The translations under genes were made by a program, and so were the position numbers. The notes under the pieces are model-generated. The model ran no database searches and was not told where the DNA came from. It saw only the letters and a list, made by a program, of their open reading frames with translations. A DNA stretch of 64,000 bases from Bursaphelenchus xylophilus. Its lineage: Eukaryota > Nematoda > Chromadorea > Rhabditida > Aphelenchoididae. Shown piece by piece: positions 48,709 through 58,464 of this stretch (its first letter is position 1; each line of letters opens with the position of its first letter). The stretch is from NCBI GenBank assembly GCA_904066235.2, contig CAJFCV020000001.1, positions 2,418,001 through 2,482,000 of the forward strand. Reading direction: 5' to 3'.

Positions 48709-49338
48709 TTCAGCCAAAATAGATCATTGCGCCTTCCTACGTGGGTTATAAATAACGTTAGCTAACTAGATAACGTGATTTGTCAATTGAATTTTGAATT
48801 ATGGTTCTGAAAAAGCACAATGGTATGGGCCCATGTCTACTACTCGGGGCAAAAAGTAGTGATGATTTGCTCCGACGCCCTTTTTCGACGCGATGATTAG
48901 AGATTATCAATATATCAGTTTTTATTACAGTTTTTGATCTTCATACGTCGCTGGTTTATAGCATAAATTTTGGGGAATACTTTGGATCGCACGAATTTGT
49001 CACAGTACGCATAGCGGCGGTTAGGAGAATACTTAACTAAAACGGTGGAAACAGGCGCACCTAGACCCTCAATTGGACCCAAAACGACAGTGCGCGGCCT
49101 GCTGTAAGAGAGAAACGTGGACCGATGAGCGTGGTGGCAATGGGAGATATGAAAGGGGAGTTGAACGACCAACTCCCACTGATACCGACAATTCATCGAC
49201 TGGCTACGCCCGTGCCTGTGGAGCGTTTACTTCCGTAATAACCAAGTTTTTCTAAGACTCGAGCAGCACCTATAAAATTTTCAAATATATATGAAAGCAT
49301 ACGACGAGGGATTTTCTGTAAAAAAATTTCGGCAAAGG

Positions 49339-49490
49339 TACCAATCTGTCGGAAAGATAATGTGAATCTGTCGCAGCAAAATTTTTTGCTCCGTGGCATC
49401 CAAATTCCCAGCCGCTTCTCGCCTTCACAAAGAAATAATGTGCGATTCCAGTGCGCTACAAGTCCACATTATTTTCTCGACAGACTGATA
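49339..49490. mobile_element. Family A MITE upstream of P6 exon 2
   Basis: Ends 'caatctgtcggaaagataat' and 'attttctcgacagactgata'. It lies just past the P6 stop, outside the coding part. Confidence 0.75.
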
Positions 49491-49538
49491 AAGCGAGCGC
49501 GTAGAGTTTATTGGTCAAAGATTGTTCAAGTATGCATG

Positions 49539-50371
49539 TTAACGGCCCTGTTGCTGCGGTTGTTGCACGACAACTTGAGTCTGATGACCGCCACCGAAAA
49601 TTCCGCGAACAAGGCCGGGTATGAACTTGGTGAAAACGACTTTGCCGATGTTCCAGAGATGTTGCAAAAAGGCTTCAGTTGGAGTAACTGAAAAAATAGT
49701 TTATCATTATGTATGTATGTATAATACACAAATTTTAAGGGGGAGGGGGGGCGGGGAGGGGAGGGGGCGGTTTTCCCAGCACTGTTTCAGATCAAAAGAA
49801 TTTTTACACGGTTAAAAAAGTATTAGTTATAAAGCCTTAGTCATGAAGCCGTCTTACAGGCGAGGTACCCCAAGTGCGACCCTTGGATTTTGATGAAACT
49901 TTTTACAAATTTTGAGCAATTTTTTCGACGACATATGCGAGAATCCTAGCTAAAACTACCGGGATTTTTAGGCCAAAAGCTGGGAAAAACGCGATACTTT
50001 TTTTTCAAACTTTGGTATGAAAAGTGTCATATGTCATTCTAATTGTGTAATATTTTGTGTAATATTTCCAAAAAAAATCAATTTTTTCCGCGCGAAACTG
50101 GCAAAGATACGGCCAAAAAGGTGTTTTTTCTGTGACCGCTCTCCGCGTTTCGAGTGCTCTCTCGGCCGCAAAGACCGTTGAATATCTCGGCTGCCCATGC
50201 AAAGCGCGAGCTAGAATTTTCAGGAATTGATATGTGGCATGTACCCAAACTGTGCGCAAAATTTAAGGAAAATTTGAACGTCGCATTTATTTATTTTTTT
50301 TTTGAGGTACTTCTTGTTAACCTACCGAGTGCAAAGATGAAGACCAACAGCAACAGGTATTTGGCCTGCAT
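49539..50371 (-). CDS. Small secreted cationic peptide P6 (64 aa), P1 paralogue
   Basis: Exons 50371-50326 (46 nt) and 49687-49539 join in phase to 64 residues. Signal peptide MQAKYLLLLVFIFALVTPTEA. Mature part starts FLQHLWNIGKVVFTKFIPG, continues LVRGIFGGGHQTQ and ends with VVVQQPQQQGR. Order of parts (helix with Trp and Lys, Gly-Gly turn, H-T/Q, VVVQQP, GR end) matches P1, so the two are paralogues. Net charge about +4. The 640-bp intron carries an F5-type repeat arm. The exon-1 region is duplicated at 52.46-52.52 kb, without exon 2. Confidence 0.8.
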
Positions 50372-50591
50372 TTTCAAAAATGAGAACTTGATCTTTTTGG
50401 AATTTTGAAATTTATAATGGCTCATTATTTTTATTGGATAACAAGATAATGTCGTATTACAAACTTGCGGCAGTTCTTAACGGGATAACGAGATAACTTG
50501 TTAATTCATCTAAAGCAATATTGCTATTAGAAAATGATTTTAAAAGGGTCTTTTGAGACTATTTGAATTCAAAAGTTGAAGTCCTAAAGAG

Positions 50592-51473
50592 ATGAAGGAA
50601 CTCTTGGTGTTCACACTTTTGTTCGCTTTAGGTAGGAAAGCCGATCAATTTTTACTTTGATAAACGATGATTTTTCAGTCCAACTCGGCGAAGCTTTCAT
50701 CGGAATCCTCGTTGGTACGTGATGAAAATGGCTCAAAAAATATATCAAATACAGTGGAAGCGGCGTACAACGCACAACGAAATCAATCTATCAGTCTGTC
50801 GGGAAAATAATGGGCACAATGTCGCTACGCCAATCACATTGAATTGAAAAGCGATTTGATTTTGCCGGGACACAATCACAGATTGCCACGGCTCCGGAGC
50901 CGGCTCTTGGCTCCGGCTCTGAGCGGCTCCGGCTCCCGAGCCCAAAGTCGGAGCCAGGCTTCTCAGCGTTCAGAAAAGTAAAAATTTCGTGATCTTGTTA
51001 AACCAAATTGCTCAAAAAATACTGCGGAGGATGCGTTGCCTACGACTTGGCTGCAAAAAGCTTGGCTGTATGACCTCTGGCACTAGCAACGTTTATTTTT
51101 GGGAAAATATTTTAAAAAAATTCTTTGCACGGGAGCCGGGATTCGGAGCCGCAAACCTTTTTAAGTTTTTCATGGGAGCCGGGAGCCGGAGCTGCAAATT
51201 TGGTCTCGGCTCCGGCTCTGGGAGCTAAGAGCCGGAGCCGAAATTTTGACCGTGGCAATCTCTGGACACAATTTATTTTCTCGACGGCGATGCGATTTTC
51301 GATGCGAAAAAATTCTCATTACTTTCCGAACAGACTGACAAATTGTTTGGTTGTTGTTGTACGTAGGCTCGACTGTATTGATCAGTTCTGTGTTTTCTCT
51401 AATCGAGCGACCGCTTTCAGGCGCATTGGCAACGGTGGCCGGCAGTGTTATTGGGGGCTTAATCAGCGGCTAA
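50592..51473 (+). CDS. Small secreted Gly-rich peptide P7 (42 aa)
   Basis: Exons 50592-50631 (40 nt), 50679-50714 (36 nt) and 51421-51473 join in phase to 42 residues. Signal peptide MKELLVFTLLFALVQLGEA. The mature part, FIGILVGALATVAGSVIGG plus LISG, is entirely hydrophobic or small and uncharged, with Gly every three to four residues (GxxxG spacing), as in peptides that pack in membranes. Intron 2 holds a family A MITE that is itself split by a family C element. P8 is a clear duplicate. The 5' ends of P6 and P7 are about 220 bp apart and diverge, so they may share control sequence. Confidence 0.8.
50789..51339. mobile_element. Family A MITE split by family C element
   Basis: Left end TATCAGTCTGTCGGGAAAAT at 50789 and right tip 'ttccgaacagactga' at 51339 belong to one copy. 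The family C element (50877-51264) is inserted at GACACAAT, which is present on both sides. Confidence 0.85.
50877..51264. mobile_element. Family C hAT-like MITE, copy 2, with 8-bp target duplication
   Basis: Ends CACAGATTGCCACGG (one change from copy 1) and CCGTGGCAATCTCTG. The 8-bp GACACAAT duplicates flank it (50869-50876 and 51265-51272). Inside are GGCTCCG repeats in the opposite order to copy 1. Confidence 0.88.
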
Positions 51474-52458
51474 TATTTTGCAAATCGATGAATTGAATTT
51501 CCGCCTGAATAAACTTGTCAACACCTCGAAGGGTTTTCAGCCATCCAGTCGTATTTAAAAAGGGCATATCGACGGGGTCGACCGATAGAAATAAAATAAA
51601 TAAAATAATAAAATAGTGTTAAGTGAGTCGCCTGATCGCCACTTATGAGTTGTCGAAAGGCCCGACAACCCAGTAACGAGACAAGACGAGAGCTCAAGAG
51701 TCAAGTGATCTATTCAGTGGAAAGGAGGCCTTTTGTAGGGAAGCCCCACGTAGGAAAGTACAATCAAATTTGAATAAATACAGATCGTTCCTCGTGGGAA
51801 AATCCTCGAAGCTCGGTCGTTCCGCCTCACACCTACGGATCTTTGTTTTGGGGTAAATCTTGATCTTTCTACCCTGCAGCTCAGGGCCAAAAAAAAAAAA
51901 CAAATGTTAGCAAAAGCAAAAAGTTTCAAAAGTGATCATATTGTCTTTGCCCTGTCTCCGCTGAGTCTTCGTCCAACGTCCTCCAAACGCCCAGCGGTTC
52001 TGTCAGGTCTCGTAGGAACTTGCTACCACGTTTTCCTTGGTCTCCGCCTCCGCAAATTGACCACCATCTTGGTCAATTTTGCGTTGACTCGCACAGTCGT
52101 CGACCCGCAAAGTTCGGACCCTTCAAGACATTGGCTAGCTGATCAAACAGTCTTGCAAAGTTGGCTATACATACACATATTATAGAATGGCCTTCTCTTC
52201 TGGCAAAGAAGGGCACTGTAGCGGGCATGATCCAGTGGCAAAAAACGTACCATTTTGTATCTGGAAAATATCAACAAATGTGGCAAAATGCCTCCCTCTC
52301 TAACTAAACAAAAACTCTGTTTTGAAGGGCCCGCCCCTTCTGTCGCCAAAAGAGCGGGCGCGCTTTTGAAATCGGAGTTTTTTTTTCACTTGGAAATGGA
52401 GGTATTTTGCCACACGTGTAAAATTTTAAGGAAATCTGAGCATCGCAGTTGAGGTACT
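51474..52458. other. Interval between P7 and the duplicated block
   Basis: Past the P7 stop is the shared 3' flank with P8 (TTTCCGCCTGAATAAACTTG, with a poly(A) signal). A family E-related stretch lies at 51.94-52.07 kb and a reduced family B palindrome at 52214-52416. No gene supported. Confidence 0.5.
52214..52416. repeat. Family B palindrome, right tip missing
   Basis: Left end 'actgtagcgggcatgatcc', both arm cores, and a break after 'ggtattttgccacac'. Confidence 0.7.
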
Positions 52459-52472
52459 TCTAGTTAACCTAC

Positions 52473-52518
52473 TCAGTGCAAAGATGAACACCAACAGCAA
52501 CAGGTATTTGGCCTGCAG
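52473..52518 (-). pseudogene. Orphan signal-peptide exon, duplicate of P6 exon 1
   Basis: Matches P6 exon 1 at nearly every position, including the following donor GTAGGTTAAC, but the start codon is CTG instead of ATG and no downstream exon 2 was found before the next genes. It is part of the segmental duplication that also produced P8. Confidence 0.78.
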
Positions 52519-52727
52519 TTTCAAAAATCAGAATTTTTAACATTGGAATTTATAATATCTCATTGGGTTTTTGATTAACAAGATAATGTTGTATTACAAA
52601 CTTGCGACAGTTCTTAATGGGATAACGAAATAATTTGTTAGTCCATCTAAAGCAATACTGGTATTGGAAAATGAATTTAAAAGGGTCTTTTGAGACTTTT
52701 GAATTCAAAAGGTGAAGCCCTAAGGAG

Positions 52728-53412
52728 ATGAAGGAACTCTTGGTGATCACAATCTTGTTCGCCTTAGGTAGGAAAGCCGATCAATTTTTACTTTGATAAA
52801 CGATGATTTTTCAGTCCAACTCGGCGAAGCTTTCATCGGAGCCATCGTTGGTACGTGATAAAAGTGGCTAAAAAAATACTAAATACAGTGGAAGCGGCGT
52901 ACACTGACGGGCCTGATCCATTGGCAAAAAACGTACCATTTTGGAGTATCAAAAATGCAGCAAAATACCTCCCTCTCCAAGTGAAAAAACTCCAATTTCA
53001 AAAGCTCTTTTTGTGAGGTAAAGGGCGCGCATTTCAATACGGAGTTTTTTTTATTATAGCGGGAGGTATTTTGACACAATTTTGATACTTCCCGGATGCA
53101 AAATTATAAGTTTTTTGCTAATGGATCAGGTCTCTGTACAACGTGCAACGAATCTCAGTCCGTCGGGAAAACAATGAGCATAATCGCTGTGCCCGTGGCG
53201 TCGAAGTGAAGAGCAAGTTGAATCCTCAGCGGCGCAATTAATTTTCTCGGCGGTGATGCGATTTTCGCTGCGACAGAATGCTCATTATTTTCGCGACAGA
53301 CTGATATTTGACTGTACCGCATGGTTTTGCTTTTCCTCTAATCTCCCAATCGTTTTCAGGTCTTGTGGCATCGGTGGCCGGCCATTTTATTGGAAAATGG
53401 GTTAGCGGCTAG
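52728..53412 (+). CDS. Small secreted Gly-rich peptide P8 (42 aa), P7 paralogue
   Basis: Exons 52728-52767 (40 nt), 52815-52850 (36 nt) and 53360-53412 (53 nt) have exactly the lengths of P7 and join in phase to 42 residues. Signal peptide MKELLVITILFALVQLGEA. Mature part FIGAIVGLVASVAGHFIGK plus WVSG. Compared with P7 the changes are concentrated in the mature part and add His, Lys and Trp, giving a weak positive charge. Introns carry a family B palindrome and a family A MITE. Flanks are duplicated too. Confidence 0.82.
52901..53139. repeat. Family B palindrome in P8 intron 2
   Basis: Starts 'actgacgggcctgatcc' and ends 'atggatcaggtctctgta'. It is absent from the matching place in P7, so inserted after the duplication. 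Confidence 0.8.
53153..53307. mobile_element. Family A MITE in P8 intron 2
   Basis: Left end 'tcagtccgtcgggaaaacaa', right end 'attttcgcgacagactgata'. Confidence 0.8.
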
Positions 53413-53645
53413 TATTTTGCAAATCGAAGAAATGAATTTCCGCCTGAATAAACTTGTCCAACACCTCAAAAAGGCCTTGCCATTGTCGCCTGACTTTCAG
53501 CTAGCCATTCAAAATATTGATTGTCAAAAATTTGATGGCGCTACGACATTTCGGTGTAGCAACGGTCCGGGTCAACAATATTGTCAGTCGCCTCGACTGG
53601 AGAGTAGTAAAAGTCTTGCAAAATAGAAATAATATAAGATTGCTT

Positions 53646-53829
53646 ACGAGGGAATGATCTGAACTTCCCCAGCGTTTGGGAAAATGAGTTTTTCGGCCGA
53701 TTTTTCTCGCCGGCTTGGCTTATTTCGCAGCTGGAAAATGGCTCTTTTTACCAAACTTGCCCAGCTCTATCTACCTGTACTAGTCATTTTCCCAAACGCT
53801 GTGAGAAGTTCAGACCATTCCCTCGTCAG
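53646..53829. repeat. Short foldback F6
   Basis: 'gagggaatgatctgaacttc' on the left is inverted on the right ('gttcagaccattccctcg'), with inner pairs CCCAGCGTTTGGGAAAATGA and inverse. It abuts a family B copy at 53835. Confidence 0.75.
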
Positions 53830-53834
53830 GTCCT

Positions 53835-54085
53835 ACAGTGAGGGACCTGATCCAGTGGCAAAAAACGTATAATTTTGCATCCGGGAAGTATGAAAAATGT
53901 GGCAAAATGCCTCCCTCTCGAGCTAAAAAAAACTCCGTTTTGAACTGCGCGCCCTTTCTCTCACAAAAAGTGTGGGCGCGCATTTGAAATCGGAGTTTTT
54001 TTCACTTGGAGAGGGAGGCATTTTGCTGCATTTTTCATACATACCGGATGTAAAATGGTACGTTTTTGGCCAATGGATCAGGTCC
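53835..54085. repeat. Family B palindrome
   Basis: Complete left arm 'acagtgagggacctgatcc' and right arm ending 'caatggatcaggtcc'. The last few bases of the usual right tip are missing. Confidence 0.82.
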
Positions 54086-54548
54086 TATTTTGCAAATTTT
54101 TTTTGATTATATTTATTAACAGGGGGAGTGCTCCAAGTGAGACGTTCAGATTTTGATGAAACTTGGCACAACTTTAGAGTAATTTTCTCTAAAATATATG
54201 CGAGATCCTAGCTCGCGTTTGCAGAAACAACCGAGATTTTTTGATCGAAAGTCAGCGAAGATTTGAGACTTTTTGCCGAATTTCGGTACGAAAAGTTTCA
54301 TGCATATTTCTACCATGCAGGGTAATGTTTTTACAAAAACAGCCAATTTTTTCCGCAAAGAAACTACCAAAGTTATGGCCAAAAAGTGTTTTTTCTCTGT
54401 CCGCTCTCAGCGTTTAGCGTTCTATCGGCCGTGAAGATCGTCCGCTATCTCGCGAGATATCGGACAGCCTTATATTATAAATTTAACATTCAAGAGTTTT
54501 TTAGGCACCAACAGCAGGACATTTATTCAGCAAACGTTTAAATGCAGT

Positions 54549-55471
54549 TCACCCTCTGAAGATCGCTTTAAAAATCTTCTTCCCAATTTCGTATACGATT
54601 GGCAATGCAACGGCTAAAATAAATTGTAAATTCGCCCATTATTCCGTGTATATATATGTACTTACCAACAATTGGGCCCACTACAGCTTCGGCGACCGCA
54701 ACTGAAATGTGGAAAAAATTTAGTAGTCGCACATAGCATTATTACTAGTCGTTCCAGAAAGTGCGTGCACTTTTTGTCGCGGGCCGCACTGTGCACAAAA
54801 TTCCTTTCTTGCGTGGTGCATTTGACCTTTCTCGCTTTCCGCATCGTACAAAAAACCCCTCATTCTGCACCGTTCACTTCACTTTTTTTTTTGTTTTTCG
54901 CACTGTGCACTTGGAAAATCTCCGCGACAAAAGCAAGTTTCAACTTTGTCGCTGCGACGGCGCAGGGAATTTGCACAGTGCAAACACTCTTTTTTGAGGA
55001 TTTCACTGTGCGAAAAGAAAAAATGCACTGTGCGTTAGCGACAAGCATAGGAAAAAGTTCAAAATGCACTGTAAAAAATAGGAAAAAATATCCATGCGCT
55101 TTAGGAAAATACTATTAATAATATCGTCTGTCGGGAAAATAATGTGGATTTGTCGCGTCTTAGAATCGTCCGTCATCGCTTTGCGACGGCTAGCCGTGGA
55201 TGGAGATTTGTCGAGTGCGACAAGGCGAGACATTTTACCACATTATTTTTCCGACAGACTGATACAAAAAAATTGACTTCAGTTGTATAATTCTGTCGGG
55301 AAAATAATGACCACAATGTCTCTGGAGACTTGGCGCGCGACTGCGACGAGGCGTGACATATCCACATTATTTTCCCGACAGGTTGATAAAATTAAAACTC
55401 TCATATATAATTTTTGCAATGATCAACTTACAAAAGAGGCAAAGCAACAGCACAATGAACAACGCCCACAT
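54549..55471 (-). CDS. Small secreted cationic peptide P9 (46 aa), P5 paralogue
   Basis: Exons 55471-55432 (40 nt), 54701-54666 (36 nt) and 54613-54549 join in phase to 46 residues. Signal peptide MWALFIVLLLCLFFAVAEA. Mature part VVGPIVGAVALPIVYEIGKK then IFKAIFRG, with three Lys, one Arg and one Glu on a hydrophobic background. Same plan as P5 (GPLIG...LPLLIEAIK). The 730-bp intron 1 has been invaded by a family D-related element and two family A copies, while the coding parts remain open. This suggests selection keeps the peptide. Confidence 0.82.
54748..55120. mobile_element. Family D-related element in P9 intron 1
   Basis: Left end 'tagtcgttccagaaagtgcg' and right end 'tccatgcgctttaggaaaat'. 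Inside are at least seven GCACAGTGC-like motifs. Confidence 0.65.
55122..55388. mobile_element. Two family A MITEs in P9 intron 1
   Basis: First copy 55122-55264 ('tatcgtctgtcgggaaaata' to 'tttttccgacagactgata'), second about 55287-55388, shortened inside. Both are subtype 'ATGTGG' or close. Confidence 0.75.
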
Positions 55472-56806
55472 TGCGAAAAGTGTTCAGAGCACACTGCGAT
55501 CGTTTATAAATCAGTTCTTTATCGAATGACTAAATTCCCTCTTTAATTTGATTTACTTTTTCAATCAACTCAATTCAATTTGCAGTGCAATGCTCAGATT
55601 TTAATAAAAATTGGTAAAAACATTGGAATAATTTTTCTAAAACATGCGACACTTCTAGCTCGCGCTTTGCAGAAACGACTGATTTTTTAAGCTGAAAGTT
55701 GGCAGAAATGTGACATTTTTTCGCACTTTATCATTGTGCTTGTTTTTACCGTATATTGTTATATTTTCACAAAAAAAATGATTTTTTTTCCACAGGACAT
55801 CAGCAAAGATACGGCCAAAAACTGATTTTCCCTCTCAACATTCTCCGTGTTTCTCCCTCGGCGGTGTGCGAGCCAAAATTTTGAAGGATTGATATGTGAT
55901 CCATGCCCAATGCATGTTCAAATTTTTTAGCAAAATCTAAGCGTTCAAGCACTTCCCTTGTGACCTAACCAAATTTCTGATTATCTCCCTGTCCCATCAA
56001 ACAGACGGAAATGAATTCTGTTGTTTCAATCTTTTCGGAACACCACTCGGATCTATTATTCATCTCTGAAATTCGCTATCCGAAATCTCACTTTCACTTT
56101 TATCTGAGTGTCCTCACGTGGCTAAAACAAATTTACATTTCATTAGACGAAAAGACGAGGGAGTCGAAGGATATATGTAAAGGAAAAAGTATTTTTCCGA
56201 GGTCCAAGTATTGTATTAGCATTTTCATAAAGTGCATGGGCATTTGTTTCTCTTTCGCACAGTGCTTTTTGAACTTTTTTTCACGCTTGTCGCTAACGCA
56301 TAGCGGATTTTTTCCGCACGGTGCCTCAAAAAGTAGCACTGTGAAAATGCAAAAACACGCCCATATTTTCTTGTGGGAGTGCCTACGAATCCTGGCAAAG
56401 CCGTTGGATAGTCGGCGGACGCTCAGCAAAGGCTCGGCGGAGACTTGGCGAAGACTTGCAGTACGCGCACTTTTTCAAATTTTGGCTATTACAAACGTTA
56501 GTTTTCTTTACCCTGAGTTGTTGTAACATATAACAGACCAAAATTTGCGGCAAAACACGAAGATCCGTAGCTTTTATCTAGATATTATTGATATGAGTAC
56601 ATAAAAAATACCTCAAAGTAGATGATAAGCCCTCCTAGGACCCTACCAATCTTATTATTTCTACTAACTAAGCCTTCTCCTAGCCTCTTTCATGCATATG
56701 AGTCTAGTTTTTTCAATAAAGTGAAGTTTTCCACCCCGTTAAAAATTTAGTTAATGTTTACAAGAATGTTTCAGTTTGACGACTTCTTTGGAACAAATTG
56801 ACAGCG
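55472..56806. other. Interval upstream of the 57-kb membrane-protein gene
   Basis: An F5-type repeat arm (55.62-55.87 kb), a family D left end (56.22-56.26 kb) with GCACAGTGC-like motifs to 56.35 kb, and a family E-related stretch (56.37-56.47 kb). An open plus-strand frame at 56.01-56.5 kb runs across these repeats and is not accepted as a gene. Confidence 0.5.
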
Positions 56807-57242
56807 ATGTACCGGCACAACGAGCTGCACAGGACGGAGACTTTTAAGCCAATCATGCCTGCGTTATCTCCGGTAAGTTCCTATAGTTTAACCATCTAAA
56901 ATGTAGCATTACTTTTTATACATTTTACATTGTTAGGTGGTCTACAACGGCCCTCGAATCACTTCGTGTGGACGGGCCGGGCGATGCAAACCCATGGAAG
57001 TTTGTGTGGCTGCGCATTTCCATCCTGCGGAGCCCGAGAAATGCGTTCCAACCGGCTACGATTCAACTTCTCATCTGTATGAAAGAATTGAAGACCTTGA
57101 ACTTATTATTTTAATCATGTCTATTCTGATTGTCCTCCTCCTTCTGGTTGGGCTACAATTGGCTTGTGTTTTTTGTAGGATCTCCAAGAATTACGCGACC
57201 AAAGCGAAGTCTGCGGATGCCGAGGGTATCAATCTTATCTAA
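56807..57242 (+). CDS. Small single-pass membrane protein with Cys-rich ectodomain (123 aa)
   Basis: Exons 56807-56872 and 56937-57242 join in phase 0 to 123 residues. A polar N-terminus (MYRHNELHRTETFKPIMPAL) leads into a four-Cys stretch (SCGRAGRCKPMEVCVAAHF and PEKCVPTGY), then an acidic spacer (YERIEDLEL), one hydrophobic helix (IILIMSILIVLLLLVGLQL) and a short tail (CRISKNYATKAKSADAEGIN). There is no N-terminal signal, so it would be a tail-proximal anchored protein whose topology is not decided by the sequence. The Cys pattern C-x5-C-x5-C resembles a small disulfide knot, but I recognise no family. It stands alone between the peptide genes. Confidence 0.72.
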
Positions 57243-57405
57243 ACTTCTTTTGGTTTTTAATGATCCAGTTTTTTTAGTTCTTCCGAATCTGTTTGAAATC
57301 AGTCGCTAAAAAATCATTCAACCTGCGATAAACAACATTTTATTGACTCTAGAAAAAGGTGTAAATCTCTCAAGTCCATTTTCTTCAGCTTCAAAAAGCA
57401 CCTTT

Positions 57406-57670
57406 CTATTTCTTTCCCATTGGACCTGGAGGAGGTGCCATGCGGCCAGCACCGTTCACCATGGACGCGATTGGAGTCAAGATGGCGTTTGGAATGCTGG
57501 CGATCCCCGAAAGAATTCCTGCATAGTCCATTGGCATTTGAGCGTCAACGGGGCTTACAACAGCTAAAACAGAGTCGGAGAAGTCATCACAATATTTTGC
57601 AGATATTGCGAACCCATTCCGCAGACCTACCGATTATAAAAACACAAAGAATTACAGCTAAAAGTTTCAT
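57406..57670 (-). CDS. Small secreted peptide P10 (65 aa)
   Basis: Exons 57670-57631 (40 nt) and 57563-57406 join in phase to 65 residues. Signal peptide MKLLAVILCVFIIAVVSPVDA. Mature part QMPMDYAGILSGIASIPNAI, then LTPIASMVNGAGRMAPPPGP and GKK, Met/Ala/Pro-rich and weakly cationic. The phase-1 signal exon of 40 nt is as in the neighbours. The C-terminal G-K-K before the stop could be an amidation and dibasic-trimming signal. No family recognised. Confidence 0.78.
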
Positions 57671-58464
57671 TTCTGCCCTCCGGGAAAGTAAGTGCAATGT
57701 ATTCCGTGTCCAGCGTATAAATAGTCGTCTAGTCGATGTTACATACAAAGGCATACCGAGTAATAAAAATCAGCATCATAATAAGACCCAGTAGTCACAG
57801 AATTTGATTATAAATTTCATTTCAATGGGTTTGCTTTGTAAAACAATCTTTTTGACAGACGGTAACACGTTTTGAGACTGAAAAGTCGTTTACGCGTTGA
57901 TAAATTAGGCTGCGATGCAAACAAAAAAATTGGCTCGTTAGAAAGTCAAGAGGGCTTTGATGATCCCGAAACATTCATGATTACAGTGTATCTTGATAAT
58001 TCTGCCGGGACAATTGTAAGTCCAAAGTTGTTTCTTGGAATATTATTAGTCTGGTGGGAGAATAATGCACAATGTTGCATCCAAAGTCGCTTTGCCGCCG
58101 AGAAAATGAACTGTATCGCAACAAAATCAAATTGATTTTCAGTCGAGCGATGCGGTCGGCGAAATGATACTGAGCTCATTACTTTCCCGACAGACTGTAA
58201 ATTTTGATGTTAATTTTGTAGCGTGTCTCATAACCGCTCGCGGAATCTAAGAGCAACATATTTACCACATTGTCATCACTCATTCCAATTTTCGGTTAGT
58301 TGGGACAGTAGCTGTCTACTTCATTACCATTTGTAAAAGGCTCTCCGCATTTTCAGAGTCAAATCTATTGAAATTATAATTTTGAACATGTTCGGTTCTT
58401 CAGACATTTGTAAAATACATATAAAGGTTCTTCGACCTTTAGTCCAATTTTATTTTGATTCCCA
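57671..58464. other. Interval between P10 and P11
   Basis: Contains a diverged family A MITE (58043-58197). A plus-strand frame at 57.87-58.03 kb encodes readable sequence (ESQEGFDDPETFMITVYLDN) ahead of a possible donor, but no partner exon was found. Confidence 0.4.
58043..58197. mobile_element. Family A MITE, diverged
   Basis: Left end 'ttagtctggtgggagaataa', right end 'attactttcccgacagactg'. The inside keeps 'gccgagaaaatgaactgtat'. Confidence 0.7.

Noticed and set aside
56011..56526. Plus-strand 171-codon frame
   Set aside because: It crosses family D and family E repeat sequence, has no splice support, and resembles no protein.
57872..58030. Plus-strand exon-like frame ending near a possible donor
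   Set aside because: Readable protein-like sequence, but no partner exon in phase, and the frame runs into a family A MITE.
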